DNA of 5,668 bases from the NCBI GenBank assembly GCA_020445045.1, contig JAGRHI010000285.1:1-5668 (forward strand). Reading direction: 5' to 3'. This document shows positions 1-5,668 of the stretch, piece after piece; positions within the stretch are counted from its first letter, which is position 1; each line of letters opens with the position of its first letter. Source of the stretch: Candidatus Competibacteraceae bacterium. Lineage in GTDB: Bacteria > Pseudomonadota > Gammaproteobacteria > Competibacterales > Competibacteraceae. A program made the position numbers and the translations under genes. Under the pieces are notes generated by a model. It was not told where the DNA came from. It did not search any database and saw only the letters and a program-made list of their open reading frames with translations.

Positions 1-55
1 CCGGGGGTTTACCTCGATTAATTATTGCCTATTTGATGCATTGCTACTTAACCCT
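1..55. other. Gene-free AT-rich end of window
   Basis: The stretch beyond the stop of the DprE2-like gene has no supportable coding sequence on either strand. No hairpin-plus-T-run terminator is seen. On the minus strand a GAGG at about 15-12 could precede a gene lying outside the window, but no start codon follows within the visible bases. Confidence 0.4.
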
Positions 56-793
56 CTAAAAAGAGAATGATTTAAAAATTTTTTCAGGTAAGGATTTAAT
101 AATCCAAATAATCACTCTCCAAAATCTTGGCGTATAAACCACGTCCTTCCCCTGCTCCATCGCCGTCACGATATCCCGCGCCACCCATTCCGGTTTGGCC
201 CACAGCAAGCCTTTCGGAAACTCCCGCGTCATCGGCGTATCCACGAAGCCGGGTTTGATCGTGACCACTTGCACGCCAGATTTATATAAACGCTGCCGCA
301 AGCCGCTCAGGAAGGTACTCACCGCCGCCTTGGCCGTGCCGTAGACATAATTGCTTTGTCGCCCTCGGTCGCCGGCGACCGACGAAATCACCGCGATCAT
401 ACCGGAACGCTGAGCTTCAAACCGGTTGGCGATCAAGGTCAGCAGGGCGATCACACTCAAGGCGTTGGTGTGCAATTCCTGGAAAGTCAGGGCTACCGAT
501 TTCTGGCATGCTGTCTGATCCGACAATGTGCCGTGCGCGATCAGCACGGTATCCAGGCCGCCCAGCGCCGTGTCCGCGTTATCGAGCAAAGCCGCGTGAC
601 GTTCGATAGCATTAGCATCCATCACTTCGGTTTGTGTTCGCGCCGCGCCGCGTACCCGCAAATCGGCGGCGATGGCTTCCAGTGCCTCCGCCCGCCGTCC
701 CACCAGATACAGCATATCGCCTTGCGCGGCGAACAACCGCGCGACGGCTTCGGCGATGGCCGAGCTGGCACCGACGATCAATACCTTTCGCAT
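56..793 (-). CDS. dprE2: DprE2-like short-chain dehydrogenase/reductase (decaprenylphosphoryl-2-keto-ribose reductase)
   Basis: Probable NAD(P)H-dependent reductase that turns the 2-keto intermediate made by the DprE1-like partner into polyprenyl-phosphoryl-D-arabinofuranose, at the cytoplasmic face of the inner membrane. The 245-residue protein is a classical short-chain dehydrogenase. It has a nucleotide-binding loop GASSAIA at residues 8-14 (a variant of TGxxxGIG), D59 in the cofactor region, AHG at 86-88 in place of the usual NAG, N110, catalytic S138, and Y151/K155 in YGTAK, followed by a PGFVDTPMT segment near residue 180. The C-terminal hydrophobic-basic tail (FWRVIIWIIKSLPEKIFK) resembles the tail of mycobacterial DprE2, recalled from memory, which supports this subfamily over a generic reductase. 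Mycobacterial DprE2 is about 254 residues, so this looks full length. The ATG lies one base after the upstream stop, with GAGGG six bases before it. The last ~85 bases are AT-rich, unlike the rest of the gene. The family is certain; the exact substrate is inferred from the neighbours. Confidence 0.9.
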   Translation of the reverse strand: MRKVLIVGASSAIAEAVARLFAAQGDMLYLVGRRAEALEAIAADLRVRGAARTQTEVMDANAIERHAALLDNADTALGGLDTVLIAHGTLSDQTACQKSVALTFQELHTNALSVIALLTLIANRFEAQRSGMIAVISSVAGDRGRQSNYVYGTAKAAVSTFLSGLRQRLYKSGVQVVTIKPGFVDTPMTREFPKGLLWAKPEWVARDIVTAMEQGKDVVYTPRFWRVIIWIIKSLPEKIFKSFSF

Positions 794-794
794 C

Positions 795-2120
795 TCAATC
801 CCTCATCACCCGCCGCCAGAAGCTGGAGGAAAACCGGAGATCGATATATTCGCTGAAGTGGTGCCACCGCGGGAAAAATTCCCGGAACCGCGCCCCGCTC
901 ATACGGGCGTCCTTGGCCGGATACACCGCGCCGCCCGTCATCGCCACTACTGTGTCGAGTGCATCCAACAGCTTGAAAGTCGCCGGACCCCGGTTGGGAA
1001 AATCCAGCGCCAGTGTCACGCCGGGCCGGGGAAACGACAGCCAACCCACGGCCGGAATCTCGCCAAAGATCTTCAACACCGCCAAGAACGATCCCAACCC
1101 GGAACGCGCAATGCGCTCCAGCACCTCGCGAACGGCGGCTTGACCATGAACCTGCGGAATCGCGCACTGGTACTGCAAAAAACCGTGCCGCCCGTAAATC
1201 CGGTTCCACGCCAGCACACGATCAAGCGGATAAAAGAACGGCGCGTAGTGCACGATCCCACACGTCATTTCCCGCCATTGCCGATGATAATACAACGTGT
1301 TGAACGCCCTGAGGCTCCAACGATTGATAAGCGAGAACGGTGGCGTGAACGGCACGTTCAGCCGTCCAGTCGGCGGGCGAGGCCGCGCGGCGCACAACGC
1401 CGGGGCATGGTTGCCACGCATGAAAAGACCTCGGCCGAGAGCCGCGCCGCGCGAGGCGCAATCCAGCCAAGCCACAGTGTATTCGTAATCGCGGTCGGAA
1501 GCCGCCGACACCGTAAAGAACTCGTCCAGGTTGCCAAAGCGGATCGTTTCGCTGGCTATCCAGGGATTGGCAACCCGCCGGAGTTGGATTTCCGCCCAGG
1601 TAATCAAGCCGGTCAGGCCCAGACCACCCACGGTCGCGGCGAACCAATCCGGGTTTTCCGTGGGCGAACAGCGACGACGGCTACCGTCCGTGCGCAGCAA
1701 CTCAAAGCCGCGAACCATTGTGCCGAACGTTCCGGCGCGATGGTGGTTTTTACCATGCACGTCGTTGGCGATCGCGCCGCCGACGGTCACGAATTGCGTG
1801 CCCGGCGTCACCGGCAAGAACCAGCCTTGAGGGACGATGAGTTCCAGAATTTCGGACAACAACACGCCGGCTTCGCAGCGTAGTACGCCGGTTTTCGGAT
1901 CAAAGGCGATAAAACGATCTAGTCCGCGCGTCTGCAACAAAGCACCGCCGTCGTTCAGACAGCTATCGCCGTAACTGCGACCGTTGCCGTGGGGCAACAG
2001 AAAATGCTCGGTCAGAGGCAAAGCGGCGTGGCGGTCATGACAGCGGATCATCGTCTGCCGGGCGCGCGGATAGCGGCCCCACGAAAGTGCGTCCGCGCGT
2101 TCCGTCAGAGCGCCAGCCAT
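795..2120 (-). CDS. dprE1: DprE1-like FAD-dependent decaprenylphosphoryl-beta-D-ribose 2-oxidase
   Basis: Probable flavoenzyme that oxidises C2 of polyprenyl-phosphoryl-ribose, the first half of the ribose-to-arabinose epimerisation. From the ATG at 2120 the protein is 441 residues, close to the 461 of M. tuberculosis DprE1, with a VAO-type FAD domain and a substrate domain in the usual order. Visible matches to DprE1 (from memory) are WGR at 14-16, GNGRSYGD at 45-52, TPGTQFVTVGGAIANDVHGK at 105-124 ending in the diagnostic HGKNHH (122-127), ATVGGLGLTG, LYYHR, GFLQYQ, and YPAKDAR with K403 at the place of essential K418. Residue 371 is Ala where M. tuberculosis has Cys387, the benzothiazinone target. 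The frame stays open to an ATG at 2222, but that start would give a 118-base overlap and an N-terminus unlike the family; the 2120 start puts WGR close to the N-terminus, as in DprE1. No clear ribosome binding site precedes 2120. The 16-base overlap with the gene before it suggests translational coupling. Confidence 0.92.
   Translation of the reverse strand: MAGALTERADALSWGRYPRARQTMIRCHDRHAALPLTEHFLLPHGNGRSYGDSCLNDGGALLQTRGLDRFIAFDPKTGVLRCEAGVLLSEILELIVPQGWFLPVTPGTQFVTVGGAIANDVHGKNHHRAGTFGTMVRGFELLRTDGSRRRCSPTENPDWFAATVGGLGLTGLITWAEIQLRRVANPWIASETIRFGNLDEFFTVSAASDRDYEYTVAWLDCASRGAALGRGLFMRGNHAPALCAARPRPPTGRLNVPFTPPFSLINRWSLRAFNTLYYHRQWREMTCGIVHYAPFFYPLDRVLAWNRIYGRHGFLQYQCAIPQVHGQAAVREVLERIARSGLGSFLAVLKIFGEIPAVGWLSFPRPGVTLALDFPNRGPATFKLLDALDTVVAMTGGAVYPAKDARMSGARFREFFPRWHHFSEYIDLRFSSSFWRRVMRD
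800..804 (-). promoter_or_regulatory. Ribosome binding site of the DprE2-like gene
   Basis: GAGGG on the minus strand, six bases before the ATG at 793. It lies inside the last codons of the DprE1-like gene, whose TGA is at 797-795, so ribosomes ending the oxidase could re-initiate on the reductase. It is the clearest Shine-Dalgarno sequence among the starts visible here and supports the 793 start. Confidence 0.7.
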
Positions 2121-3538
2121 ACGATCGCCGCGCCAATGCCCATCAGTACCTGACTCACCCGATCTTGCACCGCGAAAATCACCGGATCGTCGTGCATCTC
2201 GCCCCGGTGAGTTTTGAGCCACACCCGGCTGATCCAGTACAACAACAACGGACAGAGCAGCCAGATCGCTTCGGGATGTCGGTACAACACCTGACTGGTA
2301 CTACTGTTGATGTAGAGCGCCAGCACCAGCACGCTCAAATAACCGCTGGCGCCGCCCAGCGTTTGCAGCAACTGTAAATCGTCTACTTGATAACCGCGCC
2401 CCCACGCCATGCCGTGTCTCATCTCCCGCAACGCCAGCAGTTCGGCATGACGCTTTACCAGCGCCAGACTGAGGAAAATAAACATCGAGAACGCCAACAA
2501 CCAAAACGTGGGAACAATCCCGGTCGCCGTCGCGCCGGCGATGATCCGTAACGTGTACAACGCCGCCAGCACCACCGCGTCCAACATCACAATCTGTTTG
2601 AAATACAGCGAGTAGGTCAGCGCCAGCGCGTAATAGCCCAAGAGAACGCTGGAGAACAGAGGGGGCAAGGTAATACCCGCCAGCAGAAAGGCCAGCACCA
2701 GCAGGGCAGGAACCAACCACGCACCCGCCAGGACCGGCAACTGACCCGCGGCGAATGGTCTCAGCCGCTTGCGCGGATGCTGGCGGTCGGCGGGCAAATC
2801 CAGCAAGTCGTTCAATAAGTAAACACTGGAAGCACACAGGCCAAAAGCAACATAGGCCAAGACGGCCTGAAACAGCAGGGCAACTTCATCGATACGATGC
2901 GCCGCCAGCAGAGGGACGAACACCAGCACGTTTTTCAGCCACTGGTGCACGCGCAGTGCCTTGAACCATGGTGTCGGTCGTGCGCCCTCGCGGTCGTCGA
3001 ACACGGCGGTGATCGCGGCAACCCGCGCCGCCTGTTCCCGCACTCCGCGCGCCGGATTGACCAGAATTGCCTGGCGCGCGCGCCCCCAGACCGCCACGTC
3101 CACCATCCCGTTACCGGCGTAGTCGAAACCGCGCTCGTCGAAGCGCTCACACAGCCGTTCGGCCTTGCGGGAGCCGGAAAGATTAACGTCGTCCGTGGTG
3201 GCGATGATTTGGGAGAAGATGCCCAGGTGGTCGGCAATCTGGCGGGCGAACGACTCGGCCGCGGAAGTCGCCAGCACCAGACGCCGCCCTTGCGCATGTT
3301 GCTGGCGCAGCCAGGTCAGAAAAGCGGGATGATAGGGCAAAGTCGCGGCATCCGGTTCGACCCGACGAGCAAGCTCCTGTTTGAGTCGCGCCTTGCCCCG
3401 CAATAGCCAGAATGGCACGAACAGAACCAGCAAGGGATGCTTGCCGAGAAGCAGGAAAAACGACTCGACCAGCAAATCGGTGTTGATCAGCGTGCCGTCG
3501 AGGTCGACGCAGAGTGGGGGAAGGATGGAATCCGACAT
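2105..3538 (-). CDS. HAD-family phosphatase fused to UbiA-family polyprenyl-phosphate phosphoribosyltransferase
   Basis: A 477-residue two-domain protein. Residues 1 to about 185 form a soluble HAD hydrolase: motif I DLDGT at 12-16 with the likely nucleophile D12 and acid D14, motif II T91-S92, motif III K125, and a motif IV region GNGMVD at 142-147 that carries N143 where many HADs have Asp. Residues from about 190 are an integral-membrane UbiA prenyltransferase. It opens with LRVHQWLKN (195-203), has the Asp-rich motif NDLLDLPAD at 243-251 running into RQHPRKRLRP, and a second region with K314, D320, Y328 and R331; hydrophobic segments continue to the C-terminus. This pattern fits decaprenyl-phosphate phosphoribosyltransferases (mycobacterial Rv3806c, about 300 residues, no HAD domain) rather than ubiquinone-type UbiA. 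Proposed role: transfer 5-phosphoribose from PRPP to a polyprenyl phosphate at the inner membrane, with the HAD part removing the 5-phosphate. The second step is inference. The DprE1-like and DprE2-like genes directly downstream support the pathway. No clear ribosome binding site is seen before the ATG at 3538. Confidence 0.92.
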   Translation of the reverse strand: MSDSILPPLCVDLDGTLINTDLLVESFFLLLGKHPLLVLFVPFWLLRGKARLKQELARRVEPDAATLPYHPAFLTWLRQQHAQGRRLVLATSAAESFARQIADHLGIFSQIIATTDDVNLSGSRKAERLCERFDERGFDYAGNGMVDVAVWGRARQAILVNPARGVREQAARVAAITAVFDDREGARPTPWFKALRVHQWLKNVLVFVPLLAAHRIDEVALLFQAVLAYVAFGLCASSVYLLNDLLDLPADRQHPRKRLRPFAAGQLPVLAGAWLVPALLVLAFLLAGITLPPLFSSVLLGYYALALTYSLYFKQIVMLDAVVLAALYTLRIIAGATATGIVPTFWLLAFSMFIFLSLALVKRHAELLALREMRHGMAWGRGYQVDDLQLLQTLGGASGYLSVLVLALYINSSTSQVLYRHPEAIWLLCPLLLYWISRVWLKTHRGEMHDDPVIFAVQDRVSQVLMGIGAAIVWLAL

Positions 3539-3604
3539 GGCAGCGATGGTTGGTTTCGATCCATTATCATCAAGTGATCGCCGGTAATCCAGATGATCAT
3601 CGCC
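3539..3604 (-). other. 66-base intergenic gap before the HAD-UbiA gene
   Basis: This is the longest gap between genes in the window. It holds a perfect 10-base palindrome, GATGATCATC at 3592-3601, close to the stop of the flippase-like gene. I see no GC-rich hairpin followed by a T-run and no convincing sigma-70 promoter, though a GATAAT-like hexamer occurs on the minus strand near 3565-3570 without a good -35 partner. A promoter or regulator site for the three-gene block could be here, but the sequence does not show it. Confidence 0.35.
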
Positions 3605-4564
3605 TCAAGTCCCTGGTGAGTTCGAGGTTTTTCCCACCTCCAGCCCCAGCATGGCCAGCAAGCCGATCAATACGGCAAACCACAAGGTGGTGAACCGACA
3701 CAGCAGCGTGGCGGCGATGGCCGTGCTGGGATTCACACCGGCCAGTACCAGCATCAACCCCATGACCGCCTCCGTGCCGCCCAGGCCGCCGGGCAAAAAG
3801 GACAGGGCGCCGGCCAGGACGCTGACCGCGTAGATGCCCGTTGCGGCGGCCACGGGCAACGGCGCACCCATCCCTCCCACGATCAGGTACAGCGCAAAGC
3901 CTTCCGCCGCCCAAGCCAGTATACCAACCGCCAAGCCAGCATAGAGCCTTCTGGGCACGAGCAGGCGGGCGGATGCTTGCAACAGGCCGGCGAGATGTCG
4001 CAATACTCGGGTGAGCTTGCTTGTGTCGCAAGCGCGCCCGACCCAGCACTGCAAGCGGTCCGGCAATCCAGGGCGGACGATGAACCAGGCGAAGACACCG
4101 ATCCCCAAACAGGATAGCAAGACAAAAGCGCGGTAGTCCGGGAACAGCCACGCGCCGCCCACCGCCAGCACCGCGATAGCGAGCACGTCCAGCAGGCGTT
4201 CGACGAAGAACGCCGCCAGACTCTCCGCATAGCTCATGCCATGCGGTTTCAGGTATAGCGAACGCACCGCTTCCCCGGCCTTGCCCGGCGTCACCGTGAA
4301 CGCGAAACCGGCCAGATAGTAGGCGATATGCCGCCGCCACGGCACCGCATGACCCAGGGCGGTGACGTAGGATTGCCAACGCAGAAAACGCAGCGCGTAG
4401 TTGAGTAGCGACAATCCCAAAATCAGCGCCAGTTGCGGCCAAGTGACTGCGAGGATGGTTTTACCGACTTGCCGGGCATCGCCCGCGAACATGGCGAGCA
4501 GATACAAGACCATCGCCAGAGTGGCGGCTATTGCGAGCGGGCGCAGGTGCTTTTGGACAGGCAT
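3605..4564 (-). CDS. Flippase-like / lysylphosphatidylglycerol synthase transmembrane-family (UPF0104) membrane protein
   Basis: A 319-residue integral inner-membrane protein made of about eight hydrophobic segments. Family marks are NYALRFLRWQ at 55-64, TPGKAGEAVR at 92-101, ERLLD at 122-126, and SFLPGGLGGTEA at 255-266, followed by RFTTLWFAVLIG near the C-terminus. These are typical of the MprF-N-terminal/AglD-like group, which lacks the soluble aminoacyl-transferase domain of MprF; the length of a little over 300 residues is normal for the stand-alone form. MprF uses its related domain to flip lysyl-phosphatidylglycerol; stand-alone members often sit beside lipid-linked sugar genes, so translocating a polyprenyl-phospho-sugar, perhaps the arabinose donor made by the downstream genes, is a reasonable guess but only that. 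The start at 4564 gives a short basic leader (MPVQKHLRP) before the first membrane segment. It lies 37 bases after the ettA stop with no terminator between, and no strong ribosome binding site is seen. A role in hopanoid or other lipid transport is also possible. Confidence 0.85.
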   Translation of the reverse strand: MPVQKHLRPLAIAATLAMVLYLLAMFAGDARQVGKTILAVTWPQLALILGLSLLNYALRFLRWQSYVTALGHAVPWRRHIAYYLAGFAFTVTPGKAGEAVRSLYLKPHGMSYAESLAAFFVERLLDVLAIAVLAVGGAWLFPDYRAFVLLSCLGIGVFAWFIVRPGLPDRLQCWVGRACDTSKLTRVLRHLAGLLQASARLLVPRRLYAGLAVGILAWAAEGFALYLIVGGMGAPLPVAAATGIYAVSVLAGALSFLPGGLGGTEAVMGLMLVLAGVNPSTAIAATLLCRFTTLWFAVLIGLLAMLGLEVGKTSNSPGT

Positions 4565-4601
4565 GAGGTTTCGCCCGCCGTGCTGGGGCGCGCTGGCCGC
4601 A

Positions 4602-5668
4602 TCAAGCCAGTTTCCGATATTTGATCCGGTGCGGCTGGTCGGCGTCCACGCCTAGCCGGCGCTTGCGGTCGGCCTCATAGTCGGCGTAATTACCCTCGAA
4701 CCACACCACCTGCGAATCGCCCTCGAAAGCGAGAATGTGGGTGGCGATGCGGTCCAGGAACCAGCGATCGTGGGAAATGATCACCGCGCAGCCGGCGAAA
4801 GCCAATAGTGCTTCCTCCAGCGCCCGCAGCGTTTCCACGTCCAGATCGTTGGTCGGTTCGTCGAGCAGCAGCACATTGCCGCCGCTCTTGAGCAGCTTGG
4901 CGAGGTGAATGCGGTTACGCTCGCCGCCGGACAGGTCCTTGACGAACTTCTGCTGGTCTTGTCCCTTGAAGTTGAAACGGCCGGCGTAGGCCCGCGAGTT
5001 GATCTGATAGTTGCCGATGGCGATCACATCCAACTCGTCGGAGATTTCCTGCCAGACGGTCTTGTCGGGCGCGAGCGCATCGCGTGACTGATCGACATAG
5101 GCCAGCTTGACCGTGTCGCCGATGCGCAAGGCGCCGCCGTCCGGCTGTTCCTGGCCGACCAGCATGCGAAACAAGGTGGTTTTGCCGGCACCGTTGGGGC
5201 CGATCACCCCGACGATGCCGCCCTTGGGCAGCTTGAAGTCGAGTCCGTCGATCAGTAGCCGGTCGCCGAAGCCTTTCCGTAACTGGGTCGCTTCCACCAC
5301 CAGATCGCCGAGCCGTGGTCCCGGTGGGATGTACAGCTCCTGGGTTTCGTTGCGCTTCTGGAATTCCTGCGATTCCAGCTCCTCGAAGCGGGCCACGCGA
5401 GCCTTGCTCTTGGCATGGCGACCCTTGGGATTGGCGCGCACCCATTCCAGTTCCGCCTTCATGGCCTTGGTGTGAGCGGTTTCCTGTTTCTCCTCGATTT
5501 CCAAGCGCTTTTCCTTTTGATCCAGCCAGGAGGAGTAGTTGCCTTCCCAGGGGATGCCGCGACCGCGATCCAGCTCCAGAATCCAACCGGCGACGTTGTC
5601 GAGGAAGTAGCGATCGTGAGTGACGGCCACCACGGTACCGGAATAATCCCGCAGGAAGCGTTCCAGCC
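4602..5668 (-). CDS. ettA: Energy-dependent translational throttle protein EttA (ABC-F ATPase), 5' end outside window
   Basis: C-terminal 355 or so residues of EttA, a cytoplasmic ABC-F protein that binds the ribosomal E site and gates entry into elongation according to the ATP/ADP ratio. The reading frame stays open to the window edge (the last residues before the GTG at 5633 read LERFLRDYSGTV), so that GTG is internal and about 200 N-terminal residues, including the first Walker A and Walker B motifs, are missing. Visible parts are the H-loop THDRY of the first ATPase domain, the WILELDRG and IPWEGNYSSWL segment, the charged inter-domain linker (about 5520-5360) ending in KRNETQELYIPPGPRLGD, and the second ATPase domain with Walker A GPNGAGKT (near 5185-5207), signature LSGGE (near 4921-4938), Walker B LLLDEPTNDLD (4839-4871) and H-loop SHDRW. 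The end RIKYRKLA matches the E. coli protein (555 residues, ending RIKYKRIAK, from memory). It is likely a housekeeping gene, not part of the sugar pathway, although it could provide read-through transcription to the next gene. Confidence 0.97.
   Translation of the reverse strand, partial: LERFLRDYSGTVVAVTHDRYFLDNVAGWILELDRGRGIPWEGNYSSWLDQKEKRLEIEEKQETAHTKAMKAELEWVRANPKGRHAKSKARVARFEELESQEFQKRNETQELYIPPGPRLGDLVVEATQLRKGFGDRLLIDGLDFKLPKGGIVGVIGPNGAGKTTLFRMLVGQEQPDGGALRIGDTVKLAYVDQSRDALAPDKTVWQEISDELDVIAIGNYQINSRAYAGRFNFKGQDQQKFVKDLSGGERNRIHLAKLLKSGGNVLLLDEPTNDLDVETLRALEEALLAFAGCAVIISHDRWFLDRIATHILAFEGDSQVVWFEGNYADYEADRKRRLGVDADQPHRIKYRKLA

Noticed and set aside
672..1883. A 403-codon open frame on the plus strand
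   Set aside because: It runs antisense to the well-supported DprE1-like gene and the start of the DprE2-like gene. The translation is rich in Arg, Ala, Pro and His with no recognisable domain, as expected for a shadow frame in GC-rich DNA.
2121..2222. N-terminal extension of the DprE1-like protein from the ATG at 2222
   Set aside because: It would overlap the prenyltransferase gene by 118 bases, and the extra residues (rich in Arg, Gly, Ser, Asp) do not resemble any DprE1 N-terminus.
3597..4442. A 281-codon minus-strand frame overlapping the flippase-like gene
   Set aside because: It is an out-of-frame shadow with low-complexity Arg/Gly/Ala-rich translation, while the other frame shows the conserved TPGKAGE and PGGLGGTEA motifs.
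4572..4590. Possible hairpin (5-base stem CGCCC/GGGCG) between ettA and the flippase-like gene
   Set aside because: The stem is short and there is no T-run after it, so it does not qualify as a terminator.
5631..5633. GTG at 5633 as the start of the ABC protein
   Set aside because: The frame continues upstream to the window edge with sequence typical of EttA before the first H-loop, so this codon is an internal valine of a gene cut by the window.
1..5668. CRISPR arrays, tRNA or rRNA genes, insertion sequences and long repeats
   Set aside because: I saw no regularly spaced repeats, no tRNA-like segment and no transposase in any frame; nearly all the window is accounted for by five protein genes.

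Overview
The window carries five protein-coding genes, all on the minus strand. They are listed here in transcription order, from high to low coordinate. Overall base composition is GC-rich and the genes are tightly packed. The EttA at the right end has the classic proteobacterial form and resembles the E. coli protein nearly word for word in its linker and second ATPase domain. I infer a GC-rich Gram-negative proteobacterium, most likely gammaproteobacterial; the genus cannot be told from this sequence.

Layout. At 5668-4602 is the 3' two-thirds of ettA, a translation factor of the ABC-F family, whose 5' end lies outside the window. After a 37-base gap comes a multi-pass membrane protein of the flippase-like / lysylphosphatidylglycerol synthase transmembrane family (4564-3605). 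After a further 66 bases comes a tightly coupled three-gene block: a HAD phosphatase-UbiA prenyltransferase fusion (3538-2105), a DprE1-like FAD oxidase (2120-795, overlapping the previous gene by 16 bases) and a DprE2-like short-chain reductase (793-56, one base after the previous stop). The last 55 bases hold no gene I can support. They belong to an AT-rich patch that also covers the 3' end of the reductase gene.

How the genes fit together. The three-gene block matches the route to polyprenyl-phosphoryl-beta-D-arabinofuranose known from mycobacteria. The UbiA-type enzyme moves 5-phosphoribose from PRPP to a polyprenyl phosphate, and a phosphatase (here probably the fused HAD domain) removes the 5-phosphate. 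DprE1 then oxidises C2 of the ribose and DprE2 reduces the keto intermediate to the arabinose epimer. The flippase-like protein is a candidate for moving this or a related lipid-linked sugar across the inner membrane. No arabinosyltransferase or acceptor gene is visible, so the final glycan or protein target is unknown. ettA is probably an unrelated housekeeping neighbour.

The points most worth a second look are the apparently complete D-arabinose donor cassette in a probable Gram-negative, the HAD-UbiA fusion that may supply the phosphatase step, an alanine where mycobacterial DprE1 has its benzothiazinone-reactive cysteine, and the AT-rich left edge.
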